This document shows positions 8,568 through 20,069 of a DNA stretch of 64,000 nucleotides, in pieces. Made by a program: the position numbers and the translations under genes. Position 1 is the first letter of the stretch. The number at the start of each line of letters is the position of its first letter. The notes under the pieces were generated by a model. It did not search any database, had not been told where the DNA came from, and saw nothing but the letters and a program-made list of their open reading frames with translations. Where the stretch lies: assembly GCF_902497875.1 (NCBI RefSeq), contig NZ_CABVHY010000007.1, forward strand, positions 124,001 to 188,000, in the 5' to 3' direction. The DNA is from Pseudomonas fluorescens. Lineage in GTDB: Bacteria; Pseudomonadota; Gammaproteobacteria; Pseudomonadales; Pseudomonadaceae.

Positions 8568-9539
8568 TTGTCCTCTCCCATCCCCGTCACGATCCTCAGC
8601 GGCTTTCTCGGCGCCGGCAAAACCACGCTGTTGCGCCATCTGCTCAAGGCCGAGCACGGCTTGAAAATAGCCGTGATTGAAAACGAATTCAGCGACGCCG
8701 GCATCGACACCCAGCTGCTGGGCGACGAGCCGGTGCAAGTCATGACGCTGTCCAACGGCTGCGTCTGCTGCACCATCCACACCGATCTGACCAAGGCGCT
8801 GTACCTGCTGCTGGAGCGTCTGGACAGTGGCGAAATCGCCTTCGACCGACTGGTGATCGAATGCACCGGGCTGGCCGATCCCGCGCCTGTTGCGCAGACT
8901 TTTTTCATCGATGAAGAACTGCGCGAGCGCTATATCCTCGACGGCATCATCACCCTGGTCGACGCGGCCCATGCTGAGCAGCATCTGACCCAGACCATCG
9001 CCCAGGCGCAGATCGGCTTCGCCGACCGTTTGCTGGTGAGCAAGCGGGACTTGGTGGATGAGCAGGCCTTTACCGCACTCAGCGAACGGCTGACCCGGAT
9101 CAACCGGCGTGCACCGATTCGGGTGGTCGATCACGGCAAGATCGACCTGGCCGAACTGCTGGATGTCCGCGGCTTCAACCTCAACGCTGATCTGGGTGGT
9201 GGTTTGAGCTTGCGGCCGGTGAACAAGGCACCGAGCATCGACCGCATCTCCAGCCTGGTGCTGCGCACTGACAAACCGCTGGATATCGACAAGCTCAGCG
9301 AGTTCATGAACGAGTTGCTGGAAGAGCACGGCAAGCAATTGCTGCGTTACAAAGGCGTGCTGAACATCGTCGGCGAGCCACGGCGCATGGTATTTCAGGG
9401 GGTGCTGAAACTGTATGGTTTCGACTGGGATACCGAGTGGGCTCAAGACGAAGCGCGTGAAAGCGTGATCGTGTTCATTGCCGATGAGTTGCCGGAAGAG
9501 AAAATTCGCGCGGGCTTTGCGCGGGTCGAGGCTGATTAA
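8568..9539 (+). CDS. yjiA: CobW/YjiA-family metal-associated GTPase
   Basis: This 323-residue G3E-family GTPase starts at a TTG preceded by CAGGAGA. It has Walker A GFLGAGKTT close to the N-terminus, the metal-binding CxCC motif (NGCVCCTI), a switch/Walker B region (LVIECTGLADP) and the guanine-specificity SKRD segment, plus a C-terminal CobW_C domain. Family members hand metal ions to client enzymes or respond to zinc limitation. The gene follows cstA-ybdD in P. aeruginosa too, as it does in enterobacteria (yjiA by btsT). Client protein and metal are unknown. A terminator at 8511-8541 separates it from ybdD, so it probably has its own promoter in the short gap. Confidence 0.88.
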   Translation: MSSPIPVTILSGFLGAGKTTLLRHLLKAEHGLKIAVIENEFSDAGIDTQLLGDEPVQVMTLSNGCVCCTIHTDLTKALYLLLERLDSGEIAFDRLVIECTGLADPAPVAQTFFIDEELRERYILDGIITLVDAAHAEQHLTQTIAQAQIGFADRLLVSKRDLVDEQAFTALSERLTRINRRAPIRVVDHGKIDLAELLDVRGFNLNADLGGGLSLRPVNKAPSIDRISSLVLRTDKPLDIDKLSEFMNELLEEHGKQLLRYKGVLNIVGEPRRMVFQGVLKLYGFDWDTEWAQDEARESVIVFIADELPEEKIRAGFARVEAD

Positions 9540-9630
9540 AAAATTGAGAGTATTAGCGCCCTTCAGGGCGCTTTCGCGGGCAAGCCCCAATGCCAGTCAG
9601 TTAAGAAATTTCTGGCTTCGCGCATTCCCC

Positions 9631-9728
9631 GTAGGAGCTGCCGAAGGCTGCGATCTTTTGACGTTGATTTTGGCGCCTGAGAAACCGATGAAGATCAATA
9701 TCAAAGATCGCAGCCTTCGGTAGCTCCT
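9631..9728. repeat. REP doublet (REPIN), type A
   Basis: Two inverted REP units: GTAGGAGCTGCCGAAGGCTG at 9631 and its reverse complement (AAAGATCGCAGCCTTCGG...) ending near 9728. They lie in the 280-bp gap between yjiA and glyA. The variant has AAGG where most units have CAGG. The rest of the gap holds only the glyA terminator. Confidence 0.85.
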
Positions 9729-9762
9729 TGGGATCGAGTGCAGCCGTTAAGGATTTTCAGGC

Positions 9763-9794
9763 GAAAAAAAACCGGCCATCACTAGCCGGTTTTT
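9763..9794. terminator. Bidirectional terminator downstream of glyA
   Basis: A stem ACCGGC / GCCGGT with an 8-nt loop is flanked by an A-run on the left and a T-run on the right, so it can act on both strands. It lies just past the glyA stop on the minus strand. Confidence 0.8.
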
Positions 9795-9818
9795 CATGAC
9801 TGCGGTTTAGCGGTGCAA

Positions 9819-11072
9819 TTAAGCGCCGTATACCGGCAGCTTGGCGCAGATGGTCTTGACCTTCTCGCGGACGGCGTCGATAACGGCGTCGTTGTTCAGG
9901 TCAGCCAGGATGTCGCAGATCCAGCCAGCCAGTTCTTTGCACTCTGCTTCCTTGAAGCCACGAGTGGTCACAGCCGGAGTGCCGAAGCGCAGGCCGGAGG
10001 TGACGAACGGGGAGCGTGGATCGTTTGGCACGGAGTTTTTGTTTACGGTGATGAATGCCTTGCCCAGAGCGGCGTCGGCGTCTTTACCGGAGATGTCCTG
10101 CTTGATCAGCGACAGCAGGAACAGGTGGTTCTCGGTACCACCGGAAACCACGTCGAAACCGCGCTCAATGAACACACCGGCCATGGCCTTGGCGTTCTTG
10201 ACCACTTGTTGCTGGTAGGTCTTGAACTCAGGCTGCAGCGCTTCCTTGAAGCAGATCGCTTTGGCGGCGATCACGTGTTCCAGCGGACCGCCCTGGGCGC
10301 CCGGGAATACCGCGGAGTTCAGCTTCTTCTCGATGTCGGCGTTGGCACGGGCCAGGATCAGGCCGCCACGTGGACCGCGCAGGGTCTTGTGGGTAGTGGT
10401 GGTCACGACGTCAGCGAAAGGAACCGGGTTCGGGTAGACGCCTGCGGCGACCAGACCGGCCACGTGAGCCATGTCGACGAACAGGTAGGCACCGACCTTG
10501 TCGGCGATTTCGCGAAAGCGCGGGAAGTCGAGGATCTGCGAGTAGGCAGAGAAGCCGGCGACGATCATTTTCGGCTTGTGTTCAACCGCCAGGCGCTCGA
10601 CTTCGTCGTAATCGATCAGGCCATTGCCGTCGATGCCGTACTGCACGGCGTTGTACAGCTTGCCGGAGGAGGAAACGCTGGCACCGTGGGTCAAGTGACC
10701 ACCGTGGGCCAGGCTCATGCCCAGAATGGTGTCACCGGCTTGCAGCAGTGCCAGGTAAACCGCGCTGTTGGCTTGAGAGCCGGCGTGTGGTTGAACGTTG
10801 GCGTAATCGGCGCCGAACAGCTCTTTGGCGCGATCGATCGCCAGCTGCTCGACCACGTCGACGAACTCGCAACCACCGTAGTAGCGCTTGCCTGGGTAAC
10901 CTTCGGCGTACTTGTTGGTCAGTACCGAGCCTTGAGCTTCCATCACCGCTGGGCTGGTGTAGTTTTCCGAAGCGATCAGCTCAATGTGCTCTTCCTGGCG
11001 CTGAGCTTCTTGCTCCATGGCGGCAAAGAGATCGGCGTCGTACTTGGCAATAGTCAAATCACGGCTGAACAT
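9819..11072 (-). CDS. glyA: Serine hydroxymethyltransferase
   Basis: This 417-residue PLP enzyme interconverts serine and glycine with tetrahydrofolate, feeding one-carbon metabolism in the cytoplasm. The PLP-binding lysine is in [14 protein letters not shown], and the family N-terminus [19 protein letters not shown] is complete. I start at the ATG at 11072 ([15 protein letters not shown]), which has GAGGA about 5 bp upstream; an in-frame TTG 12 bp earlier lies inside that ribosome-binding site. In P. aeruginosa the homologue beside morA is one of several glyA genes, so paralogues elsewhere are likely. No glycine riboswitch is visible upstream. Confidence 0.97.
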   Translation of the reverse strand: MFSRDLTIAKYDADLFAAMEQEAQRQEEHIELIASENYTSPAVMEAQGSVLTNKYAEGYPGKRYYGGCEFVDVVEQLAIDRAKELFGADYANVQPHAGSQANSAVYLALLQAGDTILGMSLAHGGHLTHGASVSSSGKLYNAVQYGIDGNGLIDYDEVERLAVEHKPKMIVAGFSAYSQILDFPRFREIADKVGAYLFVDMAHVAGLVAAGVYPNPVPFADVVTTTTHKTLRGPRGGLILARANADIEKKLNSAVFPGAQGGPLEHVIAAKAICFKEALQPEFKTYQQQVVKNAKAMAGVFIERGFDVVSGGTENHLFLLSLIKQDISGKDADAALGKAFITVNKNSVPNDPRSPFVTSGLRFGTPAVTTRGFKEAECKELAGWICDILADLNNDAVIDAVREKVKTICAKLPVYGA

Positions 11073-11201
11073 GGCGGTCCTCAAGGATCGGGGGCAGAAA
11101 AGGAGGGCATTCTAACCCAATGGGTTTTAGATGGCATATGAAAGGACATCATGTCGCAGACAAGTGGTGTTCATGCAGCGATCAGCGGTGATCGTGCCGA
11201 C

Positions 11202-11286
11202 CTCATCGCGAGCAGTCGAGCGTCGACCGGCTGCTCCCACATTTGAAATGCGTTCCCCTGTGGGAGCGAGCCTGCTCGCGATAGGG
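11202..11286. repeat. REP doublet (REPIN), type B, one arm degenerate
   Basis: The right unit TGTGGGAGCGAGCCTGCTCG is canonical. The left unit (CATCGCGAGCAGTCGAGC...) has extra bases in its loop. It fills most of the gap between glyA and morA. Confidence 0.8.
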
Positions 11287-11308
11287 CCATCAGCCGCACC
11301 ACAAAACC

Positions 11309-14300
11309 TCAATCAAGCATAAACAACGCATCATTACTGAACTGCGCTTCGAAGCGGTTGGCCGGCATCGGGCGGCCGAACAGGTAGCCCTGAACCTCGT
11401 CGCAGCCATGCTCGCGCAGGAAGTCGAGCTGCTCATGGGTTTCCACGCCCTCGGCGATTACCGCCAGGTTCAAACTGTGGGCCATGGCGATGATCGCACG
11501 GGCGATCTGTGCGTCCTGTTCGCCGGACGGCAGGCCGTCAACGAAGGTACGGTCGATTTTCAGTACATCGATCGGAAACTGCTTCAGGTAATTCAGCGAT
11601 GAATAGCCGGTGCCGAAGTCATCGACCGCAATACTCAGACCAAGGTTTTTCAGGCTGGCGAGGATCTGCAGTGCCTCATTGACTTCGCGCATCAGAATAC
11701 TTTCGGTCAGCTCCAGCTCAAGACAGGCCGGTGGCAAACCGGTTTCCCTGAGAATGGTAGCGATCCGCGTGCCGAGCTGGCCGTCGGAGAACTGCCGGGC
11801 CGAAATATTCACCGAAACTTTTGGCACCCGGACCTTGGCCTGGTGCCAGGTTTTGAGCTGACGGCAGGCTTCGCTGATCACCCAGTCGCCGACATCCACC
11901 ACCAGTCCGAGCTCTTCGAGCACCGGAATGAAATCTCCCGGCGGCACCAGCCCGCGTCGTGGATGACGCCAGCGCAGCAGGGCTTCGGCGCCGGTCAGGC
12001 GTTTACCGTCGCCACTGAATTGCGGCTGGTAGTAAAGAACGAACTCATCTTGCTCAAGGGCATGGCGCAGATCGCTTTCCAGCTCCAGGCGCTCCAGGGC
12101 GCTGGCGTTCATGTCGGCCTGGTAGAACTGGAAGTTGTTCTTGCCACGCTCCTTGGCGTGGTACATCGCGGTGTCGGCGTTCTTCATCAGCTGGCTCAGC
12201 TCATTGCCATCTTGCGGACTCAAGGCAATGCCGATACTGGCGGTGACAAAGAATTCCCGGCCTTCGAGGACGAACGGTTTCACCAGGCTGGCGAGAATCT
12301 GTTCGGCCACGTGAATGGCCCGGTTCAGCGCTATTTCGCGGCTGGCGCGCGGTTGCAGGAGCAAGGTGAACTCATCGCCGCCCATGCGCGCCACGGTGTC
12401 GTCATCGTCGACACAACCGAGCAGGCGCGTGGCCATTTCCTTGAGCATGCGATCGCCGGCGGCGTGACCGAGGGAGTCGTTGATCGGTTTGAAACGGTCG
12501 AGGTCGAGGAACATCAGCACTACCCAGGACTTCTGCCGTTCGGCCGATTGCAGTGCGGTATGCAGACGGTCCTGGAACAGCGTGCGGTTGGGCAGATGGG
12601 TCAGGGCGTCGTAATAGGCCAGGCGGTGGATGCGCTGTTCACTGGCCTTGCGTTCACTGATGTCGCTAAAGAAGCAGACATAGCTGGCCAGGTCGCCCTC
12701 GTCGTCGAGCACGGCGGTGATTCCGACCCAGGCCGGGTAATGTTCGCCATTGCGCCGCTTGAGCCAGACTTCACCTTCCCAGGTGCTGTGCTGATGAAGC
12801 TGTTTGAGCACATAACGCAGATGAGCTTCCTGTTGCTCGTCGACGGTGAGCATGTTCGGCAACTGATCGAGGACCTGGGTCACGGCATAACCGCTGACGC
12901 GGCTGAAGGCCTCGTTGGCCTGGACGATATAACCGGCCGGGTCGGTGATCAGAATCGCCGAGGTCGAGTGCTCGAAAACCGTAGCCGCCAGGCGCAGGTC
13001 TTTTTCCGCGCGGCGTTGCTGGCTGATGTCGCGACCGACACCGAGCACGCCTTCGAAGGCGCCGTGTTCATCCCATACCAGCACCAGTCGCAGCTCGATC
13101 GGAATTTTGCGTCCGTCGGCCCGCAGACAGTCAAAGAGGAACAGTTGGGTCTGCACCTGACTGCGCAATTGCGCCAGTTGTTCCGGTTGATCCAGGGCTT
13201 TGCTGACGCGCTCCATCAGGGTGTAGATACCGGTCAGCTGTTGCGGGTTGGCGATGATCGATTGCCAGCCGTTGGAAAAAAACCACTCGGCGTCATAACC
13301 GAGTACCGCCTGCACCGACGGGCTGACGTAATTGAGTGCCAGCTTACTGTCGGTGGAGAAAATCACGTCGCTGATGCTTTCGGCGAGCATGCGGTAGCGC
13401 TGTTCGCTGTCGCGCAGGGACTCGCTGGCTTCGATCTGGTCGGTAATGTCCTTGGCCACGCCGATGATGCGCGTGACGTGATCGTCTTTGTCGCGGGCCA
13501 GCGCCTGTTCGCGGATATCGAAACGCCGCCATTGATTGTTGCGATGACGGAAGCGCAGCTGGCATTGCATTAACTGTGCATAGCCGGACTGGCGCTGTTC
13601 CTGACGTAAACAGTGATAGTGATCGGAGTCTTCGGGGTGCAGCAGGATGTCCCAGAAATACTCGCCCATCTGCTGCAGTTCGGATTTGTTGTAACCGAGT
13701 GTCTGGCCCAGGTGGTGGTTGCTGAAGATTATCCGCTGGCTGATCACATCCTGCACATAGAGATGATCGGGTACGGTACGCACGACATCCGACCAGAAAC
13801 CTTCGCGCTCAAGCAGGGACAGTTCAATGAGTTTGCGACTGGTGATGTCGCTGATGCTGAGAATCACTGCTTGATAGTCGTGCGGATCTTCCGGCAGACG
13901 CATAACCAGCCACAGGTGCTGATCATTGCCTTGAACGTCCTTGAGCTTGATTTCCAGTTCAAGCTGCTTCTGTTGATTGAGCACCGCGTCGAGCAATTGG
14001 TCGCCGATGGCACTGTTGTCCAGCGGCCGGCCTTCGATCAACAGATGCCAGGCTTGCTCGCAGGATTCAACATTGAGCAGGCGCAAGGCGACCTGATTGA
14101 CCTCGGTGATGCGCAGCTCTTGCAGCAATTGCTGGCGCTGCTCGCGGTTCTCCAGCCAGCGCCGCAGCTGTTGGCTGTCATGCAGTTGAGCTTTGTCGAA
14201 GAGTGCTTGCAGTCCTGAAAGGTCGAGCACGCACAGGGCCACGCCCGTGCCCTCGAAAATATCCTGGTAACGACGGCGGCCTTCGTGCAACTGACGTTGG

Positions 14301-15157
14301 CGCCGGCGCATGTTCAGCAGGGCAATCACCGGTAACAGTGAGAAAGCCAGCCCCAGCAGGCATTTGGCAATAAACGCCGGTAACAGCTGTTCAATCACTC
14401 GTTGCCGATCGAACAGTCCGCGTAGTTGCCAGTCGCTGTTGCTGAGCGGCACCACCAGCACGCTATTGGCCACGTCATCGGGTGTCAGCGTGACAGGTTT
14501 GGGCGATGGCAGCGCATCGTCACGGCTGATGACCTGGTGAGTGAGGCGGTTTTCCACTACCCACAGCGGACGGATGCCGGCTTCGCTCTGCTTGGTCAGC
14601 GAGGAGAAAAAAGTCGGAGTCAGGCGCAACGCCCAATAGCCGCGGCTGCTACCACTGGTCTGACGCAGCAGCAAATGCACCACTGAACCGTCATCGGCAT
14701 TGCTGAAATAGTGGGCCTGGACGTGACTGCGCCGGACCAGCCCGCTCAGGTAGTCGGCGTCCTGGCTGTCTTTGGCGCTATCACTGAGGAGGGTTCCCGA
14801 GGGACTCAGCAGCGCAATGCTGCGTAGATCGGGCAAAGACTGCTGGAGCTTGCGCAGCAACGCCTGCTGTTGTTCATCATTTTGCGGTTGTTCGACGATC
14901 GGTAGCAGATTCAGGGCGATTTGCGCATTGAGGGCCATATTCAGGCTGACCTGCGCAGCCAGGTCGGCGCTGTAGTCGATAGTGTATTGACGCTGGTTTT
15001 TCTGGGTTTCCTGCAGTTGATCCAGCAACTGCCAGAGCAGCAGGGCGAGCAGCAACAGGACCAGCGTCGCCAACCCGCCTTTGAGCGTGCCGCGCAGGGG
15101 TGAGCCGGGCGCAGGGATCGACGCGCTCACGGAAGATGGCACAGTGACATTGGGCAA
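11309..15157 (-). CDS. morA: Membrane PAS-GGDEF-EAL protein, MorA-like
   Basis: This c-di-GMP turnover regulator has about 1282 residues from a TTG at 15157 (preceded by CAGGAT); a GTG at 15142 is an alternative, and the longer frame to 15364 has no family support. Order: membrane helix at about 28-48, periplasmic sensor region, second helix near 262-285, several PAS/PAC units at about 290-840, GGDEF (RMGGDEF near residue 923), then EAL ([11 protein letters not shown] near 1057, [10 protein letters not shown]). Both catalytic motifs are intact. The inhibitory-site Arg before GGDEF appears replaced (VDDDDTVAR). MorA controls motility and biofilm in pseudomonads, and the glyA-morA neighbourhood matches P. 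aeruginosa PA4602-PA4601. Confidence 0.88.
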   Translation of the reverse strand: MPNVTVPSSVSASIPAPGSPLRGTLKGGLATLVLLLLALLLWQLLDQLQETQKNQRQYTIDYSADLAAQVSLNMALNAQIALNLLPIVEQPQNDEQQQALLRKLQQSLPDLRSIALLSPSGTLLSDSAKDSQDADYLSGLVRRSHVQAHYFSNADDGSVVHLLLRQTSGSSRGYWALRLTPTFFSSLTKQSEAGIRPLWVVENRLTHQVISRDDALPSPKPVTLTPDDVANSVLVVPLSNSDWQLRGLFDRQRVIEQLLPAFIAKCLLGLAFSLLPVIALLNMRRRQRQLHEGRRRYQDIFEGTGVALCVLDLSGLQALFDKAQLHDSQQLRRWLENREQRQQLLQELRITEVNQVALRLLNVESCEQAWHLLIEGRPLDNSAIGDQLLDAVLNQQKQLELEIKLKDVQGNDQHLWLVMRLPEDPHDYQAVILSISDITSRKLIELSLLEREGFWSDVVRTVPDHLYVQDVISQRIIFSNHHLGQTLGYNKSELQQMGEYFWDILLHPEDSDHYHCLRQEQRQSGYAQLMQCQLRFRHRNNQWRRFDIREQALARDKDDHVTRIIGVAKDITDQIEASESLRDSEQRYRMLAESISDVIFSTDSKLALNYVSPSVQAVLGYDAEWFFSNGWQSIIANPQQLTGIYTLMERVSKALDQPEQLAQLRSQVQTQLFLFDCLRADGRKIPIELRLVLVWDEHGAFEGVLGVGRDISQQRRAEKDLRLAATVFEHSTSAILITDPAGYIVQANEAFSRVSGYAVTQVLDQLPNMLTVDEQQEAHLRYVLKQLHQHSTWEGEVWLKRRNGEHYPAWVGITAVLDDEGDLASYVCFFSDISERKASEQRIHRLAYYDALTHLPNRTLFQDRLHTALQSAERQKSWVVLMFLDLDRFKPINDSLGHAAGDRMLKEMATRLLGCVDDDDTVARMGGDEFTLLLQPRASREIALNRAIHVAEQILASLVKPFVLEGREFFVTASIGIALSPQDGNELSQLMKNADTAMYHAKERGKNNFQFYQADMNASALERLELESDLRHALEQDEFVLYYQPQFSGDGKRLTGAEALLRWRHPRRGLVPPGDFIPVLEELGLVVDVGDWVISEACRQLKTWHQAKVRVPKVSVNISARQFSDGQLGTRIATILRETGLPPACLELELTESILMREVNEALQILASLKNLGLSIAVDDFGTGYSSLNYLKQFPIDVLKIDRTFVDGLPSGEQDAQIARAIIAMAHSLNLAVIAEGVETHEQLDFLREHGCDEVQGYLFGRPMPANRFEAQFSNDALFMLD

Positions 15158-15443
15158 ACTGAGATCCTGCGGTTTTGGCTGGAATGGCGCGACGTGCACT
15201 ATAAGCCGGACGGCCGAAGGGCGGCTAGCATGCCTTGAGTTGTGGCAAAGTGCCAGCGCCTGCTGGCTGGACGGGTTTCTTACATTAGGGTAGCTTTGCC
15301 GGTTACGCGGGGGCGTTCCAGCTCCTGAACTCAGGCTTTTTCCGCGCGCAGGTATCGATTGCAATCAATCGCTGGCGCCGCGCATGGCCTGGCCCGAGCT
15401 TCGCTCGCGCATTAATTCATCAGTCACTGACGCTAGGTTCTCC

Positions 15444-17108
15444 ATGGCTCAATACGTCTTCACCATGCATCGGCTGAGCAAAGTTGTTCCGCCGAAGCGG
15501 GAAATCCTGAAAAACATTTCTCTGTCATTCTTCCCGGGCGCCAAGATCGGCGTGCTCGGCCTCAACGGTTCGGGTAAGTCCACCCTGTTGAAAATCATGG
15601 CGGGCGTCGACTCCGAGTTCGATGGCGAAGCACGGCCAATGCCCGAGCTGAACATCGGCTATCTGCCGCAAGAGCCCCTGCTGGATCCAACCAAGACCGT
15701 GCGTGAAGTGGTCGAGGAAGCAGTCAGCGTGATCAAGGATGCCCAGGCGCGCCTGGATCAGGTCTACGCCGAATACGCCGACCCGGACGCCGACTTCGAC
15801 AAGCTGGCGGCCGAACAAGCCAAGCTCGAAGCCATCCTGCAAGCAGGCGACGGTCATAACCTTGATCGTCAACTGGAAGTTGCCGCCGATGCGCTGCGTC
15901 TGCCGGCGTGGGACGCGAAGATCGAATTTCTGTCCGGTGGTGAAAAGCGTCGTGTGGCCTTGTGCCGTCTGCTGCTGTCCGCGCCGGACATGCTGCTGCT
16001 CGACGAACCGACCAACCACCTGGACGCCGACTCCGTGGCCTGGCTGGAGCATTTCCTCCACGACTTCCCAGGCACCGTGGTTGCGATCACGCACGACCGG
16101 TACTTCCTGGACAACGTCGCTGGCTGGATCCTCGAGCTCGACCGCGGCGCCGGTATTCCTTACGAGGGCAACTATTCGGGTTGGCTGGAAGCCAAGTCCG
16201 ATCGTCTGGCCCAGGAATCCAAGCAGCAGTCGGCCCATGAAAAGGCCATGAAAGACGAGCTGGAATGGGTGCGCAAAGGCGCCAAAGCCCGTCAGTCGAA
16301 ATCCAAGGCTCGTCTGCAACGCTTCGAAGAAATGCAGTCGCAGGAATTCCAGAAGCGCAGCGAAACCAATGAGATCTACATCCCGGCCGGTCCGCGCCTG
16401 GGTGACAAGGTCATCGAATTCAAGAACGTTTCCAAGGGTTACGGCGATCGCGTGCTGATCGACAACCTGTCGTTCTCCATGCCTAAAGGGGCGATCGTCG
16501 GCGTAATCGGTGGTAACGGTGCCGGTAAGTCGACCCTATTCCGCATGTTGATGGGCAAGGAAACTCCGGATTCCGGCACCATTGAAGTCGGTGAAACCGT
16601 GCAGCTGGCCTGCGTGGATCAGAGCCGCGAAGACCTCGATGGCAGCAAGACGGTGTTCCAGCAGATCTCCGATGGTTCCGACCAGATCCGCATCGGTAAC
16701 TATGAAATTCCGTCGCGTACCTATGTCGGTCGCTTCAACTTCAAGGGCGGCGATCAGCAGAAGTTCGTCAAGGACTTGTCCGGTGGTGAGCGCGGTCGCT
16801 TGCACCTGGCGCTGACCCTGAAGGAGGGCGGCAACGTCCTGCTGCTCGACGAACCGTCCAACGACCTCGACGTCGAAACCCTGCGATCCCTGGAAGAAGC
16901 CTTGCTCGACTTCCCGGGCGCCGCCATTGTGATCTCTCACGATCGGTGGTTCCTTGACCGCGTCGCGACTCACATCCTGGCGTACGAAGACGACTCGCAA
17001 GCGGTGTTCTTCGAAGGCAACTACAGCGAGTACGAAGCCGATCGCAAGAAGCGTCTCGGTGAAGCCGCTGCCCAGCCGCACCGGGTACGGCACAAAAAAC
17101 TGGCCTGA
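15444..17108 (+). CDS. ettA: Energy-dependent translational throttle protein EttA (ABC-F)
   Basis: This 554-residue soluble ABC-F ATPase binds the ribosomal E site and restrains the first elongation step when ADP is high. Two ABC cassettes are complete: Walker A GLNGSGKST and GGNGAGKST, signatures LSGGEKRR and LSGGERGR, and Walker B LLLDEPTNHLD and LLLDEPSNDLD. They are joined by the charged linker (about residues 240-320) with the EttA-type arm in cassette 1. The start at 15444 (MAQYVFTMHRLSKVVPP) gives the standard EttA N-terminus and length; the upstream in-frame extension is dropped. It is divergent from morA across 286 bp in which I see no other gene. A strong terminator follows. Confidence 0.96.
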   Translation: MAQYVFTMHRLSKVVPPKREILKNISLSFFPGAKIGVLGLNGSGKSTLLKIMAGVDSEFDGEARPMPELNIGYLPQEPLLDPTKTVREVVEEAVSVIKDAQARLDQVYAEYADPDADFDKLAAEQAKLEAILQAGDGHNLDRQLEVAADALRLPAWDAKIEFLSGGEKRRVALCRLLLSAPDMLLLDEPTNHLDADSVAWLEHFLHDFPGTVVAITHDRYFLDNVAGWILELDRGAGIPYEGNYSGWLEAKSDRLAQESKQQSAHEKAMKDELEWVRKGAKARQSKSKARLQRFEEMQSQEFQKRSETNEIYIPAGPRLGDKVIEFKNVSKGYGDRVLIDNLSFSMPKGAIVGVIGGNGAGKSTLFRMLMGKETPDSGTIEVGETVQLACVDQSREDLDGSKTVFQQISDGSDQIRIGNYEIPSRTYVGRFNFKGGDQQKFVKDLSGGERGRLHLALTLKEGGNVLLLDEPSNDLDVETLRSLEEALLDFPGAAIVISHDRWFLDRVATHILAYEDDSQAVFFEGNYSEYEADRKKRLGEAAAQPHRVRHKKLA

Positions 17109-17128
17109 TCAGGCTGGTTGCATGAAAA

Positions 17129-17157
17129 ACGGAGCCCTTCGGGGCTCCGTTTTTTTT
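17129..17157 (+). terminator. Rho-independent terminator after ettA
   Basis: A perfect 9-bp stem (ACGGAGCCC / GGGCTCCGT) with a TTCG loop is followed by eight T. This is the first element of the 368-bp gap between ettA and gdhA; a REP doublet occupies the middle, and the last ~190 bp must hold the gdhA promoter, which I could not assign. Confidence 0.92.
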
Positions 17158-17185
17158 GTGTTTTTCCGGCGCACCGAGGCGCCTG

Positions 17186-17281
17186 TATCGCGAGCAGGCT
17201 CGCTCCCACAATGGATCTGTGGCGTGCTTACTTCTGTACTTCACAGCCAATCTAATGTGGGAGCGAGCTTGCTCGCGATGG
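17186..17281. repeat. REP doublet (REPIN), type B
   Basis: Inverted units TATCGCGAGCAGGCTCGCTC (from 17186) and TGTGGGAGCGAGCTTGCTCG (from 17256) lie between ettA and gdhA. Confidence 0.85.
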
Positions 17282-17428
17282 CTATGTATTTTCTGGTGCA
17301 AAATCCAGATCAGGTATCACCAGGTTGGTGCGAAAAACGCTGAGAACCTGATTAATTTATATCAGTCGCACCATTTAAATTCATAAATGCGACATTTCGC
17401 TCTGTCACGGTGCGGCATGAATTGATAA

Positions 17429-19305
<1,877 letters not shown>

Positions 19306-19376
19306 GGCATTTCTCCCTTGTTGGAGTTTGGGCCATGGTCGCAGCCATTTAGTTTCGACGAATGTCCGAAAGCGAC

Positions 19377-19733
19377 TTATTGCGAGCGATAAGCCCGCGC
19401 CTTGTCCTGATCCTTCTGTTGCTGCCAGGCGCGTTCGCGGTCATCCCAATGCCGATTGCGGTAATCGTTGCGCTCCTGGTTCTCACGCATGGCCTGACAC
19501 TGCCGGAAGCCATCGCTCCAGCCCTCGGCGTATTGCGCATCCTTGAGATAGCGCGGGACGTTTTTCCTGAATTGGCCGCTGATTACTCCAGCAGCCTGAC
19601 GACCACTGCTGCAACCGTCATCGAAACCATCGGCGAAGGCTAGTGGATAGCCCTCGGCGAGCAAATGCTCGTGGGTCGACTCGCACCCTGCCAGCAACCC
19701 CAACACCACCACTGCAGCCCAGCACCGCCACAT
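19377..19733 (-). CDS. Small predicted lipoprotein
   Basis: This 118-residue protein starts with a short signal sequence and lipobox (VLGLLAGCES), so it is probably anchored to a membrane on the periplasmic side. The mature part is polar, with GFDDGCSSGRQAAG, a YAEGWSDGFRQC segment resembling the first, and a highly charged tail (RNDYRNRHWDDRERAWQQQKDQ). The two GWxDGxxxC-like segments look like an internal repeat with paired Cys. I do not recognise a named family. It stands alone between the GreB-like gene and a REP-rich gap. Confidence 0.75.
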   Translation of the reverse strand: MWRCWAAVVVLGLLAGCESTHEHLLAEGYPLAFADGFDDGCSSGRQAAGVISGQFRKNVPRYLKDAQYAEGWSDGFRQCQAMRENQERNDYRNRHWDDRERAWQQQKDQDKARAYRSQ

Positions 19734-19835
19734 CTCAGACTCCCACGCCGTGGAACGGCCTATGAGGTAAGTTTAGGAGTGGGTTTGTCGGGTGATTGTG
19801 AAAGCTCTGTGAGAAATGTGTTGGGCATCAAGATC

Positions 19836-19936
19836 AAAAGATCGCAGCCTGCGGCAGCTCCTACGCGGACCACGTGTATCCGGGGTGCTGAGGATGTACG
19901 CCATCCCGTAGGAGCTGCCGCAGGCTGCGATCTTTC
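19836..19936. repeat. REP doublet (REPIN), type A
   Basis: Inverted units AGATCGCAGCCTGCGGCAGC and GTAGGAGCTGCCGCAGGCTG with a ~50-bp spacer. They lie in the 336-bp gap between 19733 and 20070, which otherwise contains only the next doublet and no gene. Confidence 0.85.
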
Positions 19937-19952
19937 CGGCAACACTGCAAAT

Positions 19953-20056
19953 CTGTAGGCGCCGAGCTTACTCGCGATGATCTCAAGAACACTGAAGTGT
20001 TTCAGGTAGTGCGCGTTATCGTTGACGCCCATCGCGAGCAAGCTCGGCTCCTACCG
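19953..20056. repeat. REP doublet, type B variant
   Basis: Inverted units TGTAGGCGCCGAGCTTACTC and CATCGCGAGCAAGCTCGGCT, diverged from the usual type B (GGCTCC in place of GCTCCC). It directly adjoins the previous doublet and the end of the DUF4105 gene. Confidence 0.7.
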
Positions 20057-20069
20057 GTATGGCTCAATC

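Noticed and set aside
9631..9728. REP palindromes as attachment sites or insertion-sequence ends
   Set aside because: They recur in many intergenic gaps as standard inverted doublets, with no transposase or target duplication beside them.
11073..11308. Glycine riboswitch upstream of glyA
   Set aside because: No conserved tandem aptamer pattern is visible; the gap is mostly a REP doublet.
11843..13573. 576-residue ORF antisense to morA
   Set aside because: Shadow frame inside a multi-domain gene with clear PAS, GGDEF and EAL motifs.
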